64,000 nt of DNA from Parapristionchus giblindavisi (lineage: Eukaryota; Nematoda; Chromadorea; Rhabditida; Diplogasteridae), in contig CALSFV010000316.1 in assembly GCA_943737045.1 (NCBI GenBank), forward strand, positions 310,001 to 374,000, given 5' to 3'. How positions within the stretch are numbered: position 1 is the stretch's first letter; each line of letters begins with the position of its first letter. A program made the translations under genes and the position numbers. Below the pieces are notes generated by a model. The model did not search any database, was not told the DNA's origin, and saw only the letters and a program-made list of their open reading frames with translations. Shown piece after piece: positions 28,838 to 42,800 of this stretch.

Positions 28838-31800
28838 CTAGATATCAGCCAGAATAAGATTATCGTCGTTCTCTTCGTCCTCTTCCATCAGATCCTGAAA
28901 ACATCAAAGATCAAAGATCAAACTACACAAAAGTACCGTACCTCATCATCTCGCTTTCTCCTCGTTGCCGCAGTGGCCTTTCGAGTGGCTTTATCGATCG
29001 CATTTATGGATCGATCAATAATTCTGCCACCACGTCCTTTAGGCACGGGAGGAGGCATCTGAAATAGGTCAAAATATTCGTTGCTCTGTTGCTGGAAATT
29101 AAAATCGGGACACAAAAATAATGTATAATAGTTTTTTTTAAATTTCAGTTTTTGAGAAAATTTCGGCTAAATCGGGTAGGTCTTGTCGCTAGCGACAATG
29201 TCGCAAAGGTATGGGTCAAAGAATAGACTACAAACTATAAAGATCAAAGATCAAAACGTCATCCTCACCATTCTACTCTTATCCGCAGCCATCGACTTGG
29301 ACATCATGCTCATGTTCTTGCTGCGCGACAGCTGATGCACGTAGCGCGTGCTGAAAGAGCAGAGATCAAAGATCAAAATAAATAGATGAAAGATCAAACC
29401 ACATAGAGATCAAAGATCAAACTACTCACAGATCAAATATCAAACCACATAGAGATCAAAGATCAAAGTACTCACAGATCATTCTGGTTCACTACTGGCG
29501 ATGGAATGAACGTGGTCGAGCCTCGTCGCCTTGTAGCTGACGACACCGGAGAATCATCAAAGGTCGAGGATAGTTCATCCAGTCGAGGAGTGGCTGGTGC
29601 GGCGGCTTGCAGAGCACGCTTCGTTGCACGAGGCTGGATTACGGTAGGTTACAGTAAGATGTTCGACCCAAGGAAGGCTGGATAACGGTAGGATACAGTA
29701 AGATGTTCGACCCAAGGATGGCTGGATTACGGTAGGTTACAGTAAGATTTTCGACCCAAGGAACTACAGTATTCATAGTACGATTGTGTGTGTCTCGTTG
29801 CACGAGGCTAGATTACGGTAGGTTATAGTGAGATGTTCGACCCAAGGAACTACCGTACGCCCACTACGGGAAATAATGTGACCCAGAGAACTACCGTATA
29901 CCTTCGGTGCGGGCGCGACATCTAGCGTATCCAGGCACTCCAGAAGCGAGTCGTCCGGATCGAACACAGCCGCAGAGGGGAGGGCCTGCAGCAATTACAA
30001 TATCAAGGTCAGAGATCAAAGATCAAACTACATACATCAACTCCGGATAGACGGAGATCAGCAGGGTCAAAGACTCCATCGTCCGGTTGTGACGAGCTGC
30101 CCACCATCATCTCTCTGCAAATTACTTGAGTGATCAAAAAGTCATTTATATATAATCTGAAGTCGTGTGTATTCCTACCGTACCTCTTCTTCTGCTCCAT
30201 CTCCACCGCATAATCAGCAGTGCCCATCTTCGCCTTAACTCCTTTCAACCGGTTCTCGTCATTCTAAAAAAAGAAGTAAAAATCGATAAATCAAGTAGTA
30301 AATCGATCGATACATCACTGCCACAATTCAATACAACCATTTCTTCTTGAGTATTGCATCTAGTTCAAAATCAAATGAAACAATCGATACAATTACAGTG
30401 TATCTACCGTACAATTATAGCGTATCTACCGTATAATTATGGTGTATCTACCGTATAATTATGGTGTATCTACCGTATAATTATGGTGCATCTACCGTAC
30501 TATTATGGTGTATCTACCGTACAATTATGGTGTATCTACCGTATAATTATGGTGTATCTACCGTATAATTATGGTGTATCTACCGTATAATTATGGTGCA
30601 TCTACCGTACTATTATGGTGTATCTACCGTACAATCATGGTGTATCTACCATACCATTATGGTGTCTCTACCGTACAATTACGGTGTATCTACCGTATAA
30701 TTACGATGTATCTACCGTAACATTATGGTGTATCAACCGTACCTCCTTGGCCTTTCGTCTCCGCTGTTTCTCCTCATCCTCACTGGCCGCTCCACTCTCG
30801 ACTCCGCTGAATCCCGATGCCACTCCCGCATCATCCTCATCGTCATCGTCATTCTCACTATCAGCATTGTCGAAGAACGTCGTCGTCTTGGTCGTAGGAA
30901 GATTCAGACGCTCACGGGCCACCTCAACATATACGGTATATTTGTCAAATTGCTACCTTATCCGTAACCACCCTTCAAGGAGGGCAACTTCTATCTAGCG
31001 CACTACCTATACACTGTTGTGCACCGTATTCTACAGTATTCGATTATAGGTACCGTACCTTCTTGCACTGTTCAGCGGTTCGGTCGCCACCAAGTGATCG
31101 CGCAATGTTCTCCCATCCATCCGCCGACTTGCTCGGATCTGCCGCTTGGATAGCCAACTGAGAGATCAAAGATCAAACTACGTAAGGGCATAAAGATCAA
31201 AGATCAACAACCTTGAGTCGAATGAGCTCCTCCTTCTTCCAGGCACGTGCGCGCGGCTTGGTCGCCTTCTTCGTCGTTTTCTTCTTCTTCTCGGAGTCCT
31301 CATCAGGCGCACTCTGCACAATATAAAACATCATACATTTTCGGCACCCTCACAGGATTTTTTTAAATATAGTGGGTAGATTAAGAAAATCGTTAATTTT
31401 TCGCATAAAAAAGAACGTTTTATAGTGGGTATATCGTGAAAATGAGACAGCGGTTCGATACTCACATTGTGATTGTATGAAAATATATGTACAACATTAT
31501 CACTCCAAACACTACCGTAATCAGCAAAACAAAGATAAAGATCAAAGTTCAAACCTGAATGCCGCCGTCCGTGCTGTAGCCGCCGGCCACTGCGCCGTCA
31601 TCGTCACTCTACAATAATGAAAGCCAAAATTGTTTTATTAATATTTATTTATAAAAAAAATCAATATTGATCAATCGATCTCTCACCTTCCCCCATCTCC
31701 ATCTCCCTCACTTATAATAATTTTGATACTTCACATATTTTCTTGTACTCGAACATTTTGTACTTGATCAAACACCTTGCGGTATACGATAAATAAATCA

Positions 31801-34532
31801 AAATTACCGGCTGGAATTCGACGGCATCATCGTTTCGGAAATCGTCGCTATTGGGGTCTTCATCACTCTCCTCACTCTCGTGCTTCTTCTTTCCACCTCG
31901 CTTCTGTGCCGGTTTTTTGGGCGCCGCAGCCTTCTACAATACACACAACAATCGGTAAACAGAACAAAAGTTCAAGATCAAAGATCAAAGATCAAAGATC
32001 CAACTACACTCACCTTCTCCTTCTTCACCGTCACTCTCTTCTTGCGCGCCGGCTTCTCATCTTCCTCGTCCGACGTCGGTAGTGCACTATAAATGATCAA
32101 TAGGTCAAACTAAAAATGTAGGGATCAAAGATCAAAGTTCAACTACCGTACCTCTCCATAAACTAAAAATCTAGAGATCAAAAATCAAAGATCAACTACC
32201 GTACCTCTCCATAAACTAAAAATCTAGAGATCAAAGATCAAAGTTCAACTACCGTACCTCTCCATAGACTAAAAATCTAGAGATCAAAAATCAAAGATCA
32301 ACTACCGTACCTCTCCATAAACTAAAAATCTAGAGATCAAAGATCAAAGATCAACTACCGTACCTCTCCATAAACTAAAAATCTAGAGATCAAAAATCAA
32401 AGATCAACTACCGTACCTCTCCATAAACTAAAAATCTAGAGATCAAAAATCAAAGATCAACTACCGTACCTCTCCATAAACTAAAAATCTAGACATCAAA
32501 AATCAAAGATCAACTACCGTACCTCTCCGTGTCTCGCTTCCTTCTGCCTACAGTAGTCTTCCTTCTTCGTCTCCTCTCCTCCTCACTCTGGGCTGCCTCT
32601 TCCTCACTCTCCCTCGCCTGTCTCCTCTCGTGTCTTCGTCGTCGCTTCTCCTCTCGACGTCGTTCTGCAGCCTCGGCTTCCGAATCCGACGACTCCACCT
32701 GTAGAGGATACGGTACGTGTGGATAGACTACGGTAGGTGTATACGACCAAAGGGTAGATCGATTTATTGACAGTATACGCATACATAGTGGTAATGGTCT
32801 AATGAGACTCCACATGGCACGAATCGACCGCTGCGCAGAATCATGGTGGGGAAGAATGAATCAGAGCGCCCAAGAAAGTTGAATGGACAATGATCAAATC
32901 AATAAGATTGTAGTTACGGTAGGTCAATCGGGGCAGATTTACAATTTTGAATAACGAAAAGCCAATACCCTTCTCATCTTCCGCTTCCGCTTGCCCATAT
33001 TGAAGGCGGGTGTCTCGGAGGACTGCTGCTGCAACATGCTACGGTATTGCTGAAAGGAGATCAATCGATAATGTGCAATCAATATTTCACTCTTTACAAA
33101 TGAGGTCAATTTGGATAGCAGGGGATTTCAGGATGAGCGATATTGAATTAATTAAACTTGTTGTTGATTGTTTATTGTTTAAGCACATTTACCTATAGAT
33201 ATTAACAGGGCTATTATTAGTCCCACAGTTAAATCTTTCCACAAAAGTATTAATTTCACAGTACTCGATATGTAACAACTAATTGTCATTTCTTTCTTAC
33301 CTAAGTCACTCATAAAATTCATCATATTTTATGTAATTCACCGCTATATCAATTGTTCACTATTTCTATCCTTGTAATGCATAAATTTATTATTATTATA
33401 TTGATACACATTTAGATAATGACAGCCAAATTAAAAATTCCAGTACTTGAAAATTGCCTTCTTATTCCAACAACGAATAGTCATCAAGAATATCCCCAAC
33501 AATATGTGTTCATGAATGCGACCAGTGGCGCAAAAGCACCGGGTACGAATCCATGTTGCCATTCAAAGCGCTTCTTTCAATCCCAATCCCAACGGTACAC
33601 GGCTTTCCTACAGTATCGTCCGGATTCCCCGTGATCCCCAAAATACTCACGTCAAAGTAGATCTTCTCCGTCTCGGAATCAGAATAATCAACGAGACGTC
33701 GTCGAGGGGTCTTTCGGTTCCGTGGTGTCTTGCTCGACTTCAGATCGGATGCGACGGGCGCAGACGGCAGACTACAAAGCACAACAATGTGGCTTTTAGT
33801 TTGTAGTCTGTGGTTTAGTTCAATGTAGGTTGGAAAATGTAGTTATAATTTACTTCTCATACAAACCAGGTTGTGGCATTTCACAACAAAATGCAGGTCT
33901 AGGTGCATAAATTTTTAATTAAAAAAATCAATACAAAGCGAAGCCAATCAATATTCACAGTGTACTGTAATAAATCGTCCCTAAATCAACGAAAAATCAA
34001 TAAATAAACACGCACGCTCGTTCCTTCTGATTGGGTGTGATCTGGGCGGGCGAGACACCGTAGTGCGCGGCCAGAGCCTCCTGAGACGAAAACATCTATA
34101 GTGATGGGTTACGGTATATATTGATTTAAGTGTCATAGCCCCCCCCTTTAAGAATCATCTTGATTAGCTTCAATATATTGTTACAGGTTATCTTCACTTT
34201 TGATTCTCTTAACAATTTGTCATCAGAGATCAAAGAACAAAGTTCAAAGACCAAAGCTCAAAGATCAAAGAACAGGAATACATTTCGCTGTGCAGATGAC
34301 GGCTTGATCTGGGTGAGCTTCGATTGCGTCGTCACGCCCGTCACTTCGACGGCGTTGCCGTGTGAATCATACCTAGACAGAGATCAAAGATCAAATTAGG
34401 AAAGATCAAAGATCAACTTAGGAGAGATCAAAGATCAAACTACTCACGTGACATTCTCGCCTGCCCACGTTGCCATCGGCGTTCGCAGAGTGCGCCCACT
34501 GCGCGAGACAGGAATGCCGGAGGCTGCAAAAC

Positions 34533-34579
<47 letters not shown>

Positions 34580-37500
34580 GTAGTAGTAATAATAATAACT
34601 CTCTATTCTATTCTACATGTGTTGTATGTTCAGTGAGTGCTATGAATTGGGTATATTTAAAAACAACCTAAATCGATTGTTATTGTTCAGCGCGATTAAT
34701 CGCTATCTCAATGATAATAATAATAATAAAAATAATAATTATAATAATAATAACAGTGTATGTGGCACATACATAGGTGGCCATTGCCGCTGGAAATTAA
34801 AATCGGGTGGGTCGGAGGAAAATATGGGGCATGTAAAAGAAATAATTTCACTTCGCGGATTATTTTTGATCGATTTATGGGAAAATCGGGTAGGTCGGAG
34901 GCAAAAATCGGGCGGATCTTGCCGCTAGCGGTAATGCCGCCCACGTATGATGTGGTAGACTGCAAAGCATGGTTAATCTAAACACCCAGAGTTTTCATGT
35001 TTCACTCGCCCTACTACTTGTGTTAGATTCTAAGTGAACCCAATCATACGTGGGCACCACTGCCGCTAGCGGCAATACACCCCCGATTTTTTGCACCCGA
35101 CCCCCCGATTTCCAAAAAAATCAATCAAAATGACGTATAAAAGCTCCATTTTTTGCTTTCTACCCCCCGATTTTTGCGTCCGACCCCCCGAATTTCATTT
35201 CCAGCGGCAATGTCCGCCCACGTATGAACCCAATGACTCGATCGTTTCTAATATATTTTTAAACAACCTAAATTTATTGTTATCGTACAGTACGATCCGA
35301 TGCACGCAACGCTTTTTGTAAAAAAAAACAGTCACCATAAATTCAATTTATTATTTATATTATTATTAATACTAGAAGGCAGACAATTATCTTCAAAATT
35401 GCCACTTTCCGGTTTCAAAAACAACTCATACACAATAAATCCTGGTCTCATCGTTATTAAGAAGAATGTGATGGCATTATTATTCGAAATAAAGCAGACA
35501 GCATGCTCCACCTTCTGTCACAACTTTTATAACATCTCCAGTATCAACAATGGGAAACTGAGAGATCAAAGATCAAAGCGAGAGATCGCCCCCTCTCCTT
35601 TTATCCGTTCTTTTTTTTGCTCCTATAACCAATCCCAATCCTACCTAATCTAACCCTCTTTTAATATCGATCCAGGGTATTTTGAGATCTATTTGTTCCT
35701 GCTTCATACACTTGCATTGCTCCAAGCTTAGCATGTCGAAGACAAATAAATAAGTAATTTTAAAAAATGAGTATGACATAACATACGCGTTGTCTGAACC
35801 TTGACCTCGAATCGCTTCTTCTTCGCCTCCTTAGCTTGCTTCTTCCGCTCAGCCTCGCGTGCGGCTGCAAAAAAATATTTTTATTATGAATCAATATTTA
35901 TCACTACCTAAAAGCTGAAGGCAGCGATGGTTATTAGTCAGAAATACTGTATCACTATCATATCTATCAATCAACCTTCCTTTGTTTTCAACGCGCCATT
36001 CCTACCGTAACCACCCTCCCCGTTACAGTAACCCGGATCCCTCCTACCGTACCCCGTTCCTCCTCCCGCCGCGCCTTCTTCTCCGCCCTCATCAGGTCTC
36101 GCTCCAGCTTCTTCTCATAATCATCGTCGCTGTCCTCCATCGATGAGGACGATTCTGAATCCGACGACTCTTCCTCCTTCTTCTCTTTCTCCTCCTCCTC
36201 CTCCTCTTCATTATCACCCTCAGCATCCTCCTCTCGACGACGCTTGCCTGAAAATCTATCCACATTATCGTATACTCAATCGAATTAATACTACAGTATC
36301 CATGATTGATACAACCGTATGCTCAATCGTAACCGTAAACTCAATCAATACCACAGTATCCATGGTTGATACTACCGTATGCTAAATAAATCAATAATCA
36401 CGACGCATGGCCCCCTCAAACATCAACACACGGAGCGTTCATGTTTCACTCGCCCTACTATGTGTGCTAGATTTTAAGCGAAAAAAGCGAGGCAAAGTTA
36501 TGCGCAAGGCCCCGCAAGAGAAGGCTAGGCTGTGCGCAAAAAGAATTCGTTTTCACGCGCCCATCTATGGTACGCAGCGCCTTTGTCAAACGACAATTAC
36601 CATAATCAATTTATCACTCTTACCATTACATTATTATTCGCTATCTAACGTACCATCAACCGATTGTCGTTTCGCGTCCACCGATGCGCGACGTTTGCCT
36701 TCCTTCTCGGGCTGCTGCAAAAGGAGATCAAGATCACAAGAGATTAAAGATCAAAGATCAAACTACAACTAACACTCAATACCGTACCTTCTTCTCGACA
36801 GGCTTCACGGCTGCCTCAGCCTCCGACGTCACCTCGACAATCTGCATCGGTGGCGGAGGACCGAACGTCTTACTGCAAGAACAAGGTTAAGAGGAGATTA
36901 GGAAACGTCGCCGCAGACACTGCACCACTACCAGACCACTACCGTACTCACTTGTAGAACTCCTCCAGCTTATCCTCCCAGTCATCCGGGAATCCCATCA
37001 GGAAGTCGGTGATGAAGTGCGGAGGGAAACCTGCAATAAATAGGCATTTGAATTTCCCACCAAACAGAGAAAATCAATAATGTCAATGTATTACAGTACC
37101 CATGGTGGAGGCTTGGTCGACGTCAAATTGGCCGTCCAATCGATAAATGGACGATGACGTAAACATCAATGATGGCGGGACCACCTGTGGAGTGAGGAAT
37201 ACAGTAAATTATCGATTTTAGAAAAAAAATCAAGAAAAGCCTACCTTCTGCACGCATGACGTCGACCATTCGCTGTCCTCGCACTCCCTGAAAGGGACAA
37301 TAAAAGTCAGTTCGCGATCAAAGTCCACCGCGGGGCGCTCTACAGCACTACAGTAATCCTACAGCAACCACTTACACAGTAATCCTACAGTAACCACTTA
37401 CACAGTAATCCTACAGTAACCACTTACACAGTAATCCTACAATAACCACTTACACAGTAATCCTACAGTAACCACCCACTACAGTAACCACTTACGGTCG

Positions 37501-37630
37501 GAATCCGCACACTTTGAACTGGAAGTGCGGATAGATGCTGGTGGGACTGCCGCCGCGCACGAACCGCAGTACCCAATTGCGGAGAGGAATCGACTTGTCG
37601 AGGAGCTCTGAAAGAATGAGAGAAGGTTAC

Positions 37631-37702
<72 letters not shown>

Positions 37703-38244
37703 TATTACTGTTATTACTATTATTAATAAATTTATTGGTTCCGTTATTAAATGTATTGATTGACACAAGGAATAATAGATATTCACTCTACAGCTCATTG
37801 GTCAGTAATCAATAACTTGACTAATCAATCAATAAATGAATCAATACCACCACAAACCTTGCGGAATCTCTCGTTGTCCGCTTCCGCGTCGTCGTGGGGC
37901 CGCAATCGGCGTCGATGAGGACGACTGAGCATTCTGAAGAAGCACAAGAGTAAGCAATGGAGAATGGAGATTCCTATTTGTCATAGATTATCATAGACGC
38001 TACCGTAGTATAGTGAGCATTCCAAAAGTCTATGATAATAAACCATAATTCATCGTTACATTTGCCTTACGTGCCTACGCCGTAACGACGGAGGAAGTTA
38101 CGGTGTAGGCACGTAAGGCAAATGTAACGATGCATAAGACACATTATTAATTTATTTTTATAACATTATTTAATTAACGTGCAACGAAAAGAAGCAGCTC
38201 GGCTAGACAGAAAAATGCACTGCACACTGCCATACCTCTTCTGT

Positions 38245-38340
<96 letters not shown>

Positions 38341-39158
38341 ACTCTTATCATTATATTCGATGAAATAAATAAATGAATACCTTGTCCGTGCGGGGCGTCC
38401 GCGTTTTGCGCTTGTCCGGAAGGCAGACGACTGCGTTTGACGCATTGGGGACGCTGGAAACGGTGATACATAATCAATAATGAATGTAATATGTCTTCAT
38501 CCAATTATATTGTTCACATAATTGCTGTTGTTTTTTTCAAATTATTTTCTTTATTGTGCATAAAAAGCGAGAATATAGGCATTATCTCAAATCACAAAAA
38601 GAGGAGGGGATAAAGGCACACTGTAAGCTAATTTTACTCTCCGCTCTGGAAACACTCACTCGTAGACAAAGAACTCTGGTATTTCCAAACTAGTAGTTTA
38701 CTTACGTGACGTCACAGACTAGCAGTTTCCTCTTAGTTTACTAGAAGTGAAAGAATATTTGACGAAATGCATTACAGTATATACACCACTACTAGTAAAC
38801 TTACGTTTAACTAGCCGTAGACTGGCAAGTCTACGGCTAGTGGGAATGATAAGTGAACTACTGGTTTGAAAATACCAGAGAAAGCGAGCGAGTATTGCCA
38901 ACGCGGAGAGTTTCAAATTAGCCCCCCCCCCCCCCTTTAACGCTGTAACAATACACTATTCTGACATATTTAACTAAAGTATACCACTCGATGTCACATT
39001 TACCATAATGTAAAGCATAAATAGAATAAATAAATAAAATACATGTCATTATCGTCTTCCCTCTCCTTGTCCTCACTCTGCTCCGCTGCTCGCCTGCCAC
39101 CGCCGCGTCTAGACGCCTTCGTGCGAGGTGTTTCTGAAACTTGTTAGAGTTAAGGTAA

Positions 39159-39234
<76 letters not shown>

Positions 39235-39788
39235 CCACAAAAAGGTAAACGTGTAAGGAATGGTTTTGAAAGTAGGCATAGGTCGAATAGCTATGTTATC
39301 GGTTTTCAAAATGCGGTCAGGTTTTTCGATTTTTGTGAAAATTTGGCTCAAAATGCGGTCAGGTTTTTCGATTTTTTGGGAAATTTAGGCTCAAAATGCG
39401 GTCAGGTTTTTCGATTTTTGTGAAAATTTGACTCAAAATGCGGTCAGGTTATACGATTTTTTGGGAAATTTAGGCTCATAATGCGGTCAGGTTTTTCGAT
39501 TTTTTGGGAAATGTAGGCTCAAAATGCGGTCAGGTTTTACGATTTTTTGGGAAATTTAGGCTCAAAATGCGGTCAGGCTTGGTGCTTTGTAACATACTTT
39601 TCGATCTATGAAAGTAGGTTGCGTTGGAAGAGAAACTATTGAAAGACTTAATATTTGATTGAGCTAAACACGACGTGAACATCGGAATTGCCACGACGCA
39701 CTTTGCGCGTACATTCATTTTCTGTATTCCTTATTAATTCAATTTCTATATTCACTACACTTAATTATTTCGTATTCATCGTACGCGC

Positions 39789-39829
<41 letters not shown>

Positions 39830-42800
39830 ATTTATCACGTCAAGCGATCATCGCTAGGTGGGTACGCGCAATACCCGCAACGCAATTGGCCTCGCACAGA
39901 AACCCAAAACCGCAAGGCGTAAAAAAGTCCGCACTTCATCTGTTCTTTTGCTATTTTTGATTGCAGCACTACAGCACTGCGAAATTGATCGGCACACAGA
40001 AACCCCAAAGCGCTTTGTAATCATAGATATAGGTGGATTAATATGCAGCATAGGTCGAAAAGTACATTACAAACGACGAAGGTTTTTTGTGAAAAATAAA
40101 CAGGTCAGGCTTGGTACTTTGTAATATACTTTTCTACATATGCTGGTAAAATACATTATATGAATGAATAATGATGCTAGCTGATGATGGTAAATGAATA
40201 TGAATATAATGCAAATGTAAAATCACCTTCCGGCGTGACAAACACCTCCTCCTCATTCTCCTCCTTCTTCTTCTTCAGACTCTCAACCGGCGTCTTGGCG
40301 GTCCTCTTAGCGGAAGAGGGCGCCCGTCCAATGGGCGTCTTGAATCTGGGCGCCAGCGGTGTAGGCATCTCGATCACTCTTGTCGGCTGACGAATCACTA
40401 CAATCAATCAATAAATCAAATCAATCAATAATTAAATCAATAGGTCAAATCATGTTCCAATCAAACAATCATTTACAAATCAGTCATAACATCAATTTTT
40501 CTAGATCAACTATAAAGATCAAAGATCAACCTCGTTTGGGTGTTTCCTCCTCCTTCTCCTCCTCCTCCTCTTCTTCATCTTCCTCTTGAATTGGTGTACT
40601 CGGTACCACCTTGGCCAGCATCGATTTCCGCTTGTTCAAACTGTAAATTTATCAAAGTAATACATTATTTATATTAAAATTCTTATCAAAATAACTTTCA
40701 GAAGACATGCCGATCAAGAATGCCTGACAAAGAGATATGCCCCCAAACAATCAATGCATCCACAGAAAAAAATATAATTTATCTATCTTTTCTGTACCGT
40801 GTTTTTTGTAAAACGCATAAGTATTATTGTTATTGTTATTACGCGTTAGATACGTGTACCGTCGCACACCCAGCCTAATCTGTCATTTAGTGGCAACCAT
40901 CCCCCCCCCCCCAATGATTGAATACACCCAGCCACCCGGAGCGTTCAGGTTTCAATCGCCCTACTATAGGTGCTAGATTTTAAGTTAAACCAATATATAT
41001 ATCAATTGGGAAAAACCCAAAATCTAATGTTATCGTTGAGTACGATCCGATGCACGCAGAGCCTTTGCCAAACGACAGTCACCATAAACAATTTTTTATT
41101 ATCACTATTATTATTACTCATTAATAATAATAGTATTAATAATGGCAATAATAATAACAATAATAATAATAATTTTGTATGCGGATAAAGCGACTGCGAC
41201 ACATGGCTTTCTCAAACACCAATACCCGGAGCGTTCATGTTTCAGTCGCACTTCTATATGCCCTAAGTTAAACCAATACCTACTACATCCATTGGGAAAA
41301 AACCAAAATCTATTGTTATCGTTGAGTACGCCTTTGTCAAACGACAGTCACCATATTCAGTATATTTCCATACAATTATAATATTACTTACTTACTAGGG
41401 AATGGTTTCTGTGATGCATGAAATTACGGTTAGTGACCTACATAGCGATAATCAGCATGGTCGACTTAGTAAGAATCAACTGTCAAAAGCTGCAGTTGAT
41501 AGATTTTTTTAACGAAGCCCGTCGCATATCCGCCTCACGAAAGACAGCCAAAAAGTTGCATTTTTTTGTTTTTCCACTTTTTGAACACGAGTTCGATTCC
41601 CCAGACATCATTTTATGTTTGCATGGTTATTCCAGCAAAATATTGCTGTTTTAATGAAAATCAAGTCCAAAAAAATTTACTTTGGCTGTCTTTCGTGCGG
41701 CGGATATGCGACGGGTTTCGTTCAAAAAATCGATCAACTGCAGCTTTTGAAAGTTGATTCTTACTAAGTCGACCATGCTGATTATCGCTATGTAGGTCAC
41801 TAACCGTAATTTCATGCATCAAAGAAACCATTCCCTAGTTAGTACTTAGTAATTATAATATTATTCAATAGCAATAATAAAAATAATTATATATTTTATT
41901 AATACGTTTTTTTTCTTCAAAAAAGTTACTTTTTTCTTTACCTTCTTCTCCTTTGCGCATCTCGATCATTCTCTACTTCTACTTCATCTTCATCCGCCTC
42001 CCTCCTACTCTCTCCCTTTCTCTTTTCCACAGGTTCATTAATCAGCAACGACTGCCTCTTGGGCTTTGCTGAAAACGATAAATAAAAAAAAAATCAAAAC
42101 GAAATTCATTTATTTATTTTAATTGTCGTTTCAAATGCTGTAACATCTTTGGATGTATGATAAATTAAATTGAAAATCAATCAATAATATCTCACCAGTG
42201 ACGTTCATCGATTGATCTACAGCACTCGCGGCTCCGCCCACACTCGAGCGACGGCGACGAATTGCTTCCTCTTTACTGTAAGCATTATCGATTTTGAATT
42301 AATTATTGATTGGTTCTTCAAATGGAAAATCTTATTTTTCCAGTAAAATCAATCAATAAAATGTCAACACTTACTAGTAGTCATCGATGAGCTCCTTCCA
42401 GTTCTCGGGAAAGCCACGGGCGAACGCGTCGATCAACTCCTCGGGCAGTCCTGAGAGGAAAATTGTGGTGTACGGTAGTGATTATGGATTTAATGAAATC
42501 ATTTTACTAGTAGTTACAGCAAAAAAAACATTATTATTAATTTTAAAAAGCTTTGAAATTTTTTTATTTAAAAGCCCCAAATCTCATAAGATGTGCACGA
42601 ATAAACATAATTTTGACTTTAAATTAAGCTAAATCAATCAATAACCGCGAATCAATCAATATTCGGCTACCGTACCCGCCTCAGCTGCCTCGTCCTCGTC
42701 CAGTCCTCCCTTCAATCGATACAGACTACCCGAGTGCGTCTGCACCAGACGCTGCTCCACACGATGCGCGATTACGGTAGATCTGAGCAAGATCCACGGT

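Noticed and set aside
32147..32522. Possible CRISPR array
   Set aside because: Units are directly tandem without unique spacers and the DNA is eukaryotic; the repeat contains a splice donor.
37463..37798. Poly-Asn and poly-Ile ORFs
   Set aside because: Produced by the (ATT)n microsatellite next to exon 13 of the minus-strand gene.
38179..38504. ORFs with IYIYIY runs
   Set aside because: Produced by (AT)n runs.
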